Below, in pieces: positions 1-6,188 of a DNA stretch of 8,351 nt. This DNA is from Spirochaetota bacterium (lineage in GTDB: Bacteria; Spirochaetota; GWE2-31-10; MWDO01): assembly GCA_017998755.1 (NCBI GenBank), contig JAGOCL010000097.1, positions 1 through 8,351 on the forward strand. Reading direction: 5' to 3'. Position 1 is the stretch's first letter; every line of letters begins with the position of its first letter. The notes beneath the pieces were generated by a model. It made no database searches, had not been told where the DNA came from, and saw only the letters and a program-made list of their open reading frames with translations. A program made the position numbers and the translations under genes.

Positions 1-1
1 T

Positions 2-385
2 AACGTTTTTTTAGGAATATTAAAAATCGGCTTAAAATTTGCTATCGTCGACGTAGCAATACCCGTCTTAAAAGATAAATATCTGACAAAAGAGAATTAC
101 AATCTTTCTACTGAAATTGTACTATTTAACAACCACGAGACTGTGATAGAATTTTATAAAGCGATAGTTTTTGAAAATTTTGAATATCTTCTTAATAATA
201 TCGACTGTCCCGTATTGTTAATCGGAAGCCATATAGATTTTCTTATTTCGAAAGGAAGATTTAAAAACTTTCATTCCAAACTTAAAAACAGCGAGCTCTT
301 TATGGTAAAAGACGTAGGACACCTCGTTGTAGCGACAAATCCGTACCCCGCGATAGAGAAAAGTTTGGAATTCTTGAGAAGGTAG
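2..385 (+). CDS. Alpha/beta hydrolase, C-terminal part (5' end outside window)
   Basis: The frame is open from base 2 to the TAG at 383-385, giving about 127 residues. The GTG at 143 is an internal codon, not the start, because the same frame reads through it from the window edge. The protein has the tail of an alpha/beta-hydrolase fold. A hydrophobic strand reading CPVLLIGSHIDF corresponds to the family strand that ends near the catalytic-acid Asp. Near the C-terminus, DVGHLVVATNP supplies the typical GH catalytic histidine, followed by an amphipathic final helix (AIEKSLEFLRR). The nucleophile elbow (GxSxG) and cap would lie upstream of the window, so the substrate cannot be inferred; esterases, lipases and C-C hydrolases all share this ending. 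The gene converges on the DUF212 gene with 9 bp between stop codons and no clear terminator. Family call fairly sure, function unknown. Confidence 0.7.
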   Translation, partial: NVFLGILKIGLKFAIVDVAIPVLKDKYLTKENYNLSTEIVLFNNHETVIEFYKAIVFENFEYLLNNIDCPVLLIGSHIDFLISKGRFKNFHSKLKNSELFMVKDVGHLVVATNPYPAIEKSLEFLRR

Positions 386-394
386 CTAAATATC

Positions 395-895
395 TCAGGG
401 AAACAGATTGTAAAATAACAGATAAAAAACAAATGTGTACAGAAATGCAAAAATTATTCCGCCTATAACTTCCGATCCTTTATGAGCGATATATTTTGGC
501 ATTATTATATCGGCGTTTCCGGTTTTCTCCAATAACTTTCTCGTTTGTTCGTTGATTTTATCGACGGTTCCCCTAAATCTTATCGTATCCATAAGTATCA
601 TCGCCGAAACGACGATCCCGAAAGTAAGAATTTCGCTGGTCCAACCGATTTTTGGATCAAGGGCGACTCCGAATACGTAAGCCATGATAAAAGTAGTATG
701 ACTTGAGGGCATTCCTCCGTAACTCGCCATCTCTTTCACTGTAATTTTCCTATTTTTAATAGAATTGATAACAAATTTTGCTATCATAGACGCTATCTGA
801 GCCGAACAAGCCAAAATCAGCGTTTTATTGAAAAACGCCGTAAATAATTTGATAATTTGTTCGATTAACATTAAGAAATTTTGTTCGATATCCAT
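395..895 (-). CDS. DUF212 / divergent PAP2 family membrane protein
   Basis: This 166-residue protein matches the DUF212 (YuiD-like, divergent PAP2) family in length and motif order. An N-terminal hydrophobic segment contains NKTLILACSAQIASMIAK (about 23-40). The signature GGMPSSHT is at 60-67. A membrane segment (about 88-103) leads to the MDTIRFRG motif (D103, R108). A late AHKGSEV (about 137-143) sits in the position of the family's usual GHTPxEV, before a last membrane segment (about 144-165). The SSH and Arg/His motifs recall PAP2 phosphatases and vanadium haloperoxidases, but no reaction has been firmly assigned to the family as far as I know. It likely sits in the cytoplasmic membrane. 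The ATG is preceded by GGAG with 6-nt spacing, and that site lies within the last codons of the upstream oxidoreductase gene (3 bp between stop and start), so the two are probably translationally coupled. The coupling hints at a lipid or isoprenoid role, which is inference. Confidence 0.9.
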   Translation of the reverse strand: MDIEQNFLMLIEQIIKLFTAFFNKTLILACSAQIASMIAKFVINSIKNRKITVKEMASYGGMPSSHTTFIMAYVFGVALDPKIGWTSEILTFGIVVSAMILMDTIRFRGTVDKINEQTRKLLEKTGNADIIMPKYIAHKGSEVIGGIIFAFLYTFVFYLLFYNLFP

Positions 896-898
896 TGA

Positions 899-2470
899 TC
901 ACTCCAATTTTTGATTTAATCTATATTCCGGTTTTTTTAAATTTTCAAGTTTATTTAATATTTTATATTTCTTTAAAATAAGATTAACGGTTTTATACGC
1001 CGACATCATAACTCCCGATATACCGCCGCCCGGACTTACCCATGCGCTTGAGAAATAGAGATTCCTGTTTTTTATCTGATTTGGAAACCTGAATATTGTC
1101 GACTGAGAATTTCTCTGACAGGCTCCGTAAACGGCGCCGTCCGGATTATTGCTGTATTTCTCCATCGTGATTGGGGTTCCGATTTCCATTATTTCGATAT
1201 TTTCAATAAATCCCGGAAATTTTGCCTCTACTCTTTTTAAAATAGAATTTGCCGCTCGTTCTTTCTCTCTTTTATATTCCTCTTTGTTGTTTCTAAGTTT
1301 ATCCCATTGTTTCATATTATCCGAAACGCAAATATTCACAACAGTTTTACCTTTTGTGGTAAGGGAATCGTCCAGATTGTATCCCACGGCAATAATAGGA
1401 CGCATCGATATATCTATAAGCTCGTTATTTGAAACAATGTCTCCCAGATCCTCTTTTTCATTTATAATATAACAAAATTCTGTAAATCCGAGTTTCTTGA
1501 TATCGATTTTCATACCAAGATATATAGAAAAAAGCGAAGTGGAGGAGATCGTCTTTATCGCTTTTAGTCTTGCGAAATAGGGGATATTCTTTCTGTCTAT
1601 CAGATTCTCTATCGTATATTTTAACGGACTGTTGCAGATAGTTATATCCGAATAATACTCTTCCGTTCCGTTTGCAACGACTCCGACAGCTTTTTTATTT
1701 TTAAAAATAATTTTTGATATTTTCTTTCGAGTATATACCTTTCCGCCGTTCTCTTCGATAATATCCTTCATCGTTTCCGATAAAGTCGAAGAGGTTCCGG
1801 ATATCCAGTAGGATTCCATAAAATAAGAGTATGTCGGATTAGCAAAGAATAGGAAGTTTAACTTTTTTAGATCGTCCGAATAATAAGAATATAACTGAGC
1901 AATAATAGTCCGAGCGCGGGGATTTTTTATCTTTTTCCATATAACTTCGTATGTGTTTTTAAAAATGTACTTCGATAAAGTTTTATATTTAAACAACGTT
2001 TTTATATAAGCAAGAACGACGTTTTTTTCTCTCATAAAATTGTTGGAATCAAACGACGCTCTCTCTATAAGATCGAGAACTTGATTAATCCCTTTTTCAT
2101 CCTCGGGAAACTCTTTTATTAATCCGGCTTTTAACTCTTTATAATTATGAGGTACGGTGAACTGAAGATCGTTAAAAACTGATGTATATGGAGACGGTAT
2201 TTTAATAAGTTTTATTTTTTCAAAAAGATCTAAAAAACGGAACATACAAAGTTTAGTATCGTCGGGATAAAATCCGTTGAATTCGTGAAGAGAACTATCA
2301 AAAAGGTAGTCTTTACGTTTCCAAGAAGTCGCGTAACCGCCTATTTTCATTCTCGCTTCAAAGACGTTGACCTTAAACCCATGCTTGGCAAGAATCGCGC
2401 CGCTAATCAGTCCCCCAAGACCGCTTCCTATTATATTTACAGATAAATTATTTTGCATTACTTCTCTCAT
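899..2470 (-). CDS. CrtI/RetSat-like FAD-dependent oxidoreductase (phytoene desaturase family)
   Basis: This 523-residue protein has the full architecture of the phytoene desaturase / retinol saturase / carotene isomerase superfamily. A dinucleotide-binding fold begins with IIGSGLGGLISG (about 13-24), the acidic residue at the end of the second strand is E38, and GG follows at 44-45. The FAD-closing motif near the end reads NLYFSSAWVSPGGGISGVMMSA (about 470-491). Members desaturate, saturate or isomerise isoprenoid or carotenoid chains on membranes. The substrate cannot be read from the sequence, and no phytoene synthase is in this window. The residues around 57-66 (FDSSLHEFNG) recall the RetSat-like rather than the classical CrtI branch, tentatively. 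Two starts are possible: the ATG at 2470, 7 bp after the Nif3 stop, or the ATG at 2458 (MQNNLSVNIIG), which is preceded by a GAGAGAAG run and leaves the usual short lead into the first strand. I list the longer form. It sits between the Nif3-like and DUF212 genes in one operon. Confidence 0.85.
   Translation of the reverse strand: MREVMQNNLSVNIIGSGLGGLISGAILAKHGFKVNVFEARMKIGGYATSWKRKDYLFDSSLHEFNGFYPDDTKLCMFRFLDLFEKIKLIKIPSPYTSVFNDLQFTVPHNYKELKAGLIKEFPEDEKGINQVLDLIERASFDSNNFMREKNVVLAYIKTLFKYKTLSKYIFKNTYEVIWKKIKNPRARTIIAQLYSYYSDDLKKLNFLFFANPTYSYFMESYWISGTSSTLSETMKDIIEENGGKVYTRKKISKIIFKNKKAVGVVANGTEEYYSDITICNSPLKYTIENLIDRKNIPYFARLKAIKTISSTSLFSIYLGMKIDIKKLGFTEFCYIINEKEDLGDIVSNNELIDISMRPIIAVGYNLDDSLTTKGKTVVNICVSDNMKQWDKLRNNKEEYKREKERAANSILKRVEAKFPGFIENIEIMEIGTPITMEKYSNNPDGAVYGACQRNSQSTIFRFPNQIKNRNLYFSSAWVSPGGGISGVMMSAYKTVNLILKKYKILNKLENLKKPEYRLNQKLE
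902..905 (-). promoter_or_regulatory. Ribosome binding site for DUF212 gene inside the preceding gene's end
   Basis: The minus strand reads GGAG, 6 nt before the ATG at 895. The G bases belong to the final Leu and Glu codons of the oxidoreductase (TTG GAG TGA). The site fixes the DUF212 start and implies that terminating ribosomes pass over or reinitiate at it. Confidence 0.75.
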
Positions 2471-2477
2471 ATTTTCT

Positions 2478-3239
2478 TTATAATCCGGTTGGAATATCCA
2501 AAAAAGCCGTTTTTAAACCAAATTCTTCCTCAATCTTTTTCATTAGAGCTTTTACGCCGAAAGTCTCTGTAAAATAGTGTCCCGCAAACAAAACGTTTAT
2601 TTTATTCTCAAGAGCTACGTGATACAATTCGTGATAAGAATCGCCTGTTATAAATAAATCGGCTTCAGATTTCATAGCGTCGAAAATATTATCCCCGGCG
2701 CCTCCGGATACGACCGCAATCTTTTTGATATCTTTGACGCCGAATCCAAGATAGTTTACCCCTTTAGCTCCCAAATCCAAGCCAAGTTTCGACGCAATCT
2801 CGTCAATAAGCAAAGTCTTTTCAAGATTTCCTATATAACCAATCATATTCCCTTTGTACGGCGCAAACTTTTCCGGAAACTTAACTCCCAGTTTCTTAAT
2901 TATCTGAATATTATTGCCGTATTCCGAATGAGCGTCGAGCGGAAGATGATAAGATATCAATCCGATATTTTCGTCAAACAGACGTTTTAATCTGTTTCTA
3001 TGCGCTCCCACAATCGGTTCAACTTTTCCCCAGAATATACCGTGATGGGTAATCAATAAATTACATCTCTTTTCGGCCGCTTTTTCAACCGATGCGTAAG
3101 ACGCGTCTACGGTAAAAGCAATTTTGGTTACTTCCGAGCCGTCGTTATCGACTTGAATCCCGTTGATAGCGACGTCCGCCATTGATTCCGGATCAATTAA
3201 ATTTTTCAGAAAATTATTAATCGTATAAATATTTATCAT
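2478..3239 (-). CDS. Nif3-like dinuclear metal center protein (YbgI / GTP cyclohydrolase I type 2 family)
   Basis: The 253-residue length and all expected motifs match the Nif3/YbgI family. NGIQVD is at 26-31, LLITHHGIFWG at 61-71 (metal ligands H65, H66), HLPLDAH at 98-104 (D102), VVSGGAGDN at 176-184, and AGHYFTETFG at 219-228 (H221, E225). Family members form a hexameric ring with a two-metal site in each subunit. Annotation as a GTP cyclohydrolase rests on limited experiments, so the physiological role is uncertain. The N-terminus matches the family from residue 1, so the ATG at 3239 is preferred over Met20. No convincing Shine-Dalgarno precedes it; instead a promoter-like pair ends just before the ATG (listed separately). 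The next gene starts 7 bp after its stop, so it probably heads a three-gene unit with the oxidoreductase and DUF212 genes, whether or not it also receives read-through from rtcB. Confidence 0.93.
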   Translation of the reverse strand: MINIYTINNFLKNLIDPESMADVAINGIQVDNDGSEVTKIAFTVDASYASVEKAAEKRCNLLITHHGIFWGKVEPIVGAHRNRLKRLFDENIGLISYHLPLDAHSEYGNNIQIIKKLGVKFPEKFAPYKGNMIGYIGNLEKTLLIDEIASKLGLDLGAKGVNYLGFGVKDIKKIAVVSGGAGDNIFDAMKSEADLFITGDSYHELYHVALENKINVLFAGHYFTETFGVKALMKKIEEEFGLKTAFLDIPTGL

Positions 3240-3246
3240 AAGAATC

Positions 3247-3275
3247 TATATATAAAATTTTTTCTATTTATTCAA
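3247..3275 (-). promoter_or_regulatory. Candidate promoter of the Nif3-like gene
   Basis: On the minus strand a TTGAAT box (3275-3270) is followed after 17 bp by TATATA (3252-3247). Transcription would begin about 7 bp further on, around 3240, directly before the ATG at 3239. The mRNA would then be leaderless or nearly so, which agrees with the lack of a Shine-Dalgarno site there. The stretch is very AT-rich, so chance matches are likely. Confidence 0.4.
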
Positions 3276-3319
3276 GATTAATTCGAATTTAATTTTTACT
3301 TCGTATCCATTCAATTTTT

Positions 3320-4450
3320 CTATTCGCCGCCTTTAAAGTTATAAATCGGTTTCATAATAAAATCAATATTCGCAGTATCATTAATTAATCCAATTATCTC
3401 TTCCGAAGGTTTATAAGCCATAGGAGATTCGTCTATAGTTGATTTATTGACGTTTGAAGAATAAACATTTTTCATCGTTTCTTTATACTCCTCTAACGAT
3501 ACGGTTTTCTTCGCTCCGCTTCTTGATAGAATTCTACCGGCTCCATGCGGAGCGGAAAAATTCCAATTTTTATTACCTTTCCCCCTCGCCACGATCGATC
3601 CGTCTCTCATATTAAGCGGTATTATTACTTTCTCGCCGTCATGAGCAGAAATAGCTCCTTTTCTAACTATTTTATCGTTAAAATTAATATAATTGTGTAC
3701 GCTTATTATAGATTCGCAATCTTTTATCTTTTTTCCGAAAAAATCTTCCAATATTATCATGCACATTGTATATCTGTTTTGTAGCGCATATTCTTGAGTA
3801 ATCTTCATATCTTCAAGATACTCGGAGCCCCCTTCGTCCATCGGCATAAATTCGATGTCGTTATACGCTCGGCTACCGTTAAATTCTTTCTTTATATACT
3901 CTTTTGCTCTATTTTGATGATAATTACAAACTTTAAGTCCGAGATTTCTGCTACCGCTATGTACTACGAGCCATATATTATTTTCAGGGTCTTTATCGAG
4001 TTCAATAAAATGATTCCCTCCGCCCAGCGAGCCTATACTTCTAATTACTCTATCGAAATCGTCTTCCGTTACTTTCTTTATTAATCGTAATAATTCTTCA
4101 GATTCGATAAATTTACTCTCGACGGGACTGATGCGAACCTCTTTGCCCGAAGGTATGGCGCTATGAATAAATTTATCGAGAGATTTCAAATCTACATCGT
4201 CGCGCCCTATTTTATACGCATTCATGCCGCATCCGATATCCACGCCGACTACGGTAGGTATAATATAATTATTGAAGCTCATTGTAAGTCCGATAACGGA
4301 TCCTTTACCGGCATGGACGTCGGGCATTATACTGATATGCGAATCGATAAATCCGGGATTATTAAGTATATTATATATCTGCCTTATCGATTCTTCATCT
4401 ATATTTTCAGTAAAAATCTCGGCGGAATTATACTTACCCTGAATTATCAT
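3320..4450 (-). CDS. rtcB: RtcB-type 3'-phosphate RNA ligase
   Basis: RtcB enzymes join RNA 2',3'-cyclic-phosphate or 3'-phosphate ends to 5'-OH ends using GTP and Mn2+, acting in RNA repair or tRNA splicing. The protein has 376 residues, near the shorter bacterial forms. It shows MPDVHAGKGSVIG (42-54), VGVDIGCGM (68-76; metal ligands D71, C74), SLGGGNHF (141-148; H147), VVHSGSRNLG (162-171; H164), SVHNY (250-254; H252), SAHDGE (268-273), and APHGAGRILSRSGA (300-313), whose H302 is the expected guanylylated histidine. All catalytic motifs are intact. The ATG at 4450 is preceded by GGAG with 7-nt spacing. The DUF362 gene ends 54 bp upstream and the Nif3 gene begins 80 bp downstream. No archease cofactor gene, RNA cyclase (RtcA) or RtcR regulator is visible in the window, so it does not look like a classical rtcRBA repair operon. 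The family call is secure; its RNA target is unknown. Confidence 0.95.
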   Translation of the reverse strand: MIIQGKYNSAEIFTENIDEESIRQIYNILNNPGFIDSHISIMPDVHAGKGSVIGLTMSFNNYIIPTVVGVDIGCGMNAYKIGRDDVDLKSLDKFIHSAIPSGKEVRISPVESKFIESEELLRLIKKVTEDDFDRVIRSIGSLGGGNHFIELDKDPENNIWLVVHSGSRNLGLKVCNYHQNRAKEYIKKEFNGSRAYNDIEFMPMDEGGSEYLEDMKITQEYALQNRYTMCMIILEDFFGKKIKDCESIISVHNYINFNDKIVRKGAISAHDGEKVIIPLNMRDGSIVARGKGNKNWNFSAPHGAGRILSRSGAKKTVSLEEYKETMKNVYSSNVNKSTIDESPMAYKPSEEIIGLINDTANIDFIMKPIYNFKGGE

Positions 4451-4504
4451 TTAAACTCTCCAGATTTCTTTTAAATAAAGCGTCTATGTTTGCTTTTTAA
4501 GCGC

Positions 4505-5545
4505 CTATATATTTACAAGTTCGTATTTTCTCGAACCAAGCCCGATTTTTTCGCCATATTCAAGAGCTTTTTTCCCCTTGAAATCTATTTCGCTCTCTTT
4601 AACCATATCTAAGCAGGCTTGATCTAACGCCAGAGGATCGGTAGAGGCAAGAATTCCGATATCGTCGGTCAAAAGCTTCATTTTCTTCGGTTCGCAGTCG
4701 CAACCGGCCGTTACGTTCATAATAAAATTGATATAAATATTATTTTTCCCAATCTGAGCGGCGTATGCGTATTCTGCGATCTTCTCTTTAAACGAATCGT
4801 GGGACAAAAGAAAATTTATTACCGACTTGAGAGTAATAATAGCGATCGCCTTATGCGGGCAAATCGTAAAGCATGCGCCGCAACCAACGCATTTATCGTA
4901 ATTGATGAAAGATTTCTTACCAATAGTAATAGCGTATTCGGCGCATCTTTTTTTGCATAAATTACATTTCTTGCACTTACGATTTATTATTTTTGGTTTG
5001 ATTCCAAGATGCTGCGCGATCTTGCCCCCTTTCGACGCGAAACCCATCGCAAGCTGTTTGATAGCTCCTCCGAATCCGGCTATAGCGTGTCCTTTAAAAT
5101 GAGCGCAAATTATATACTGATCGTATTTTGAGAATTCCTTTCCGAGTTTGCACTTCTTGAAATGTTTTTTATTAATCTCGACTTCGTAATAACTTTCTCC
5201 GTGATCTCCGTCGGCGATAACGACGGGAATTCTTGTAAAACCGTGATCCTTCGCAGTTTTCAGATGGGTCTCTTTGTTGTGTCTCTGTCCCCCGTACATA
5301 ACGGTACTTTCGATAAATTGGGTTTTTATATTATTTTCCTCGAGAAAATCGATAATTCCGTCAAAATTCTCCGGTTTAATATATGTAACATTCCCCGCCT
5401 CGCCGAAATGGACTTTCAGGGGGATCTCGTTTGCGAGTTTGATATTTTCCTTCTCTATTATTGTCTTTAAAAGCTCTTTCGATATTTTCTTCACATTTTC
5501 GGCGGAAGAATCGCCGTTAAAATTTTTAAAATAAACTTTTGACAT
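4505..5545 (-). CDS. DUF362 domain protein with two [4Fe-4S] ferredoxin motifs
   Basis: This 346-residue protein has a DUF362 fold split by a bacterial ferredoxin insert. The N-terminal part (about 40-180) includes LKVHFGEAGN (43-52), STVMYGGQRHN (80-90) and ICAHFKGHAIAGFGGAIKQLAMG (146-168), typical of the family. The insert carries two classical clusters: C191-x2-C194-x2-C197-x3-C201 and C219-x2-C222-x2-C225-x3-C229-P. The C-terminal part contains an extra CDCEP (282-286) and STDPLALDQACLDMV (301-315), also characteristic. It is predicted to be cytoplasmic and to transfer electrons, but no reaction is established that I can name. The ATG at 5545 has GGAG with 9-nt spacing. It is the first gene of the minus-strand run, and the 139 bp to its right is an AT-rich divergent region shared with the toxin-antitoxin pair. 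TATTATA-like sequences lie about 20-35 bp upstream of its ATG, but I could not find a matching -35 box. Confidence 0.9.
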   Translation of the reverse strand: MSKVYFKNFNGDSSAENVKKISKELLKTIIEKENIKLANEIPLKVHFGEAGNVTYIKPENFDGIIDFLEENNIKTQFIESTVMYGGQRHNKETHLKTAKDHGFTRIPVVIADGDHGESYYEVEINKKHFKKCKLGKEFSKYDQYIICAHFKGHAIAGFGGAIKQLAMGFASKGGKIAQHLGIKPKIINRKCKKCNLCKKRCAEYAITIGKKSFINYDKCVGCGACFTICPHKAIAIITLKSVINFLLSHDSFKEKIAEYAYAAQIGKNNIYINFIMNVTAGCDCEPKKMKLLTDDIGILASTDPLALDQACLDMVKESEIDFKGKKALEYGEKIGLGSRKYELVNI

Positions 5546-5636
5546 ACGCAGCTACTCCATAAGATATAATATAATATTTTTTAGATAAATAACAGAATTA
5601 ATAAAATAATTAAAATTATCTTTTTTTTATTATATA

Positions 5637-5665
5637 TTGAGTTTTTAGTATTTTGATGCTAATAT
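5637..5665 (+). promoter_or_regulatory. Sigma70-like promoter of the toxin-antitoxin pair
   Basis: TTGAGT at 5637-5642 and TAATAT at 5660-5665 are separated by exactly 17 bp. An eight-T run at 5621-5628 precedes them and could act as an UP-like element. Transcription would start near 5672, giving a very short leader that contains little more than the Shine-Dalgarno site (agaggag, 5671-5677) before the antitoxin ATG at 5685. A six-base inverted repeat (ATAATT/AATTAT, 5606-5619) just upstream could be an operator, but in such AT-rich sequence it could also be chance. Confidence 0.6.
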
Positions 5666-5684
5666 TATGTAGAGGAGTAAATTT

Positions 5685-5864
5685 ATGACTGTTACTTTAA
5701 ATATTAATGAAACAGACTATAAAAGATACGATCTGCATGATAATATCAATTTTGATGAGATCAAAGAGAAAATTTATGAGGAAGCCGAGTTAAGATTAAG
5801 ATTTATTGAAGTTAAGAATAAATCAGCAAACCTTTTAACTGAGGATCAAGTCTTTGATTTATAA
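5685..5864 (+). CDS. Small antitoxin candidate of a RelE/ParE-type toxin-antitoxin pair
   Basis: A 59-codon frame runs from ATG (5685) to TAA (5862-5864), directly behind a good promoter and the ribosome site agaggag with 7-nt spacing. The protein starts MTVTLNINETDYKRYD, a short strand-forming start like that of many small RelB-type or ribbon-helix-helix antitoxins. It continues with an acidic, probably helical segment (NFDEIKEKIYEEAELRLRFIEV, about 22-43) and an acidic tail ending LTEDQVFDL. I cannot match it to a named antitoxin family by eye. Its size, its acidic character, its place immediately before a RelE-like toxin and the 11-nt overlap with that gene (5854-5864) are what support the call. 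It would bind and neutralise the toxin, and such antitoxins usually repress their own promoter. Few CpG dinucleotides occur here compared with the flanking genes, suggesting recent transfer. Confidence 0.75.
   Translation: MTVTLNINETDYKRYDLHDNINFDEIKEKIYEEAELRLRFIEVKNKSANLLTEDQVFDL
5841..5845 (+). promoter_or_regulatory. Ribosome binding site supporting a TTG start for the toxin
   Basis: GAGGA at 5841-5845 stands 8 nt before the TTG at 5854. It lies inside the antitoxin gene. No in-frame ATG occurs at the toxin's N-terminus, and the ATG at 5864 is in another frame. This site therefore decides the TTG start and couples toxin translation to that of the antitoxin. Confidence 0.65.
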
Positions 5865-6135
5865 TGCATTATTTCACTCCGGTTTTAAAAAAGATATAAA
5901 AAAATTGTCGTCTAATATAAAAGATGAATTAAAAGAACTGATTCAGGAAATTAAAGAAAATCCAAATGATGCAGAACAATTATCAGATAGTCTTGCAGGA
6001 ATTTTCAGAAGAAAATATGTCATTGGAAATGTGGATTATCGACTTTCATATACGATCGAAAACGACAACATAATATTTTTGATGTTTAAAACAAGAGAAA
6101 ATTATTATAAATATTTAGAAAGAAGAATTAAATAA
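5854..6135 (+). CDS. RelE/ParE-superfamily toxin (probable mRNA interferase)
   Basis: This 93-residue basic protein has the RelE/ParE fold pattern. The N-terminal strand and helix read IYNALFHSGFKKDIKKLSS (2-20), like the usual FxKDLKKL start. A second helix spans about 22-35, followed by SLAGIFRRKYVIGNVDYRLSYTIENDNIIFLMF (about 46-78), which corresponds to the family's GxxR...DYRxxYxI core. R81, Y84, Y85 and R90-R91 lie in the C-terminal strand, where catalytic or RNA-contacting residues of RelE-type toxins sit. Members cleave mRNA at the ribosome (RelE, YoeB, YafQ types) or poison gyrase (ParE). The conserved basic and tyrosine residues make me favour an mRNA interferase, without proof. It starts at TTG 5854, overlaps the antitoxin by 11 nt and has its own GAGGA ribosome site. 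The stop is 2 nt before a long inverted repeat. CpG is scarce, unlike in the neighbouring operons. Confidence 0.85.
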   Translation: MIYNALFHSGFKKDIKKLSSNIKDELKELIQEIKENPNDAEQLSDSLAGIFRRKYVIGNVDYRLSYTIENDNIIFLMFKTRENYYKYLERRIK

Positions 6136-6137
6136 AT

Positions 6138-6188
6138 GGGGCTGTCCAAAAAGATTTAGGGGGGAATGACGACTTTTTGGACAGCCCT
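6138..6188. repeat. 16-bp inverted repeat resembling insertion-sequence ends (possible MITE or stem-loop)
   Basis: The left arm GGGGCTGTCCAAAAAG (6138-6153) is the reverse complement of the right arm CTTTTTGGACAGCCCT (6173-6188) at 15 of 16 positions, and the sixteenth would be a G-U pair in RNA. The 19-nt centre contains a run of six G (6159-6164) and GAATGACGA. GGGGCTGTCC-type ends resemble the terminal inverted repeats of several transposon families, from memory only. With no transposase between the arms, it could be a minimal non-autonomous element, two fused transposon ends, or a dispersed palindrome. It begins 2 nt after the toxin stop, so as RNA it would form a strong hairpin that could end or stabilise the transcript. 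No U-tract follows, and I see no flanking target duplication. Confidence 0.75.

Noticed and set aside
143..385. A complete 80-residue gene starting at GTG 143
   Set aside because: The frame is open to the window edge and the upstream codons encode plausible protein, so this is the tail of a longer alpha/beta hydrolase.
3545..4474. Several plus-strand open frames opposite rtcB
   Set aside because: They are antisense shadows of a fully motif-supported RtcB gene, with no ribosome sites and no recognisable motifs.
4451..4504. Possible terminator or promoter between the DUF362 and rtcB genes
   Set aside because: Only a weak GCTT-AAA-AAGC match is present, with no T-run and no spaced -35/-10 pair, so the genes are more likely read through.
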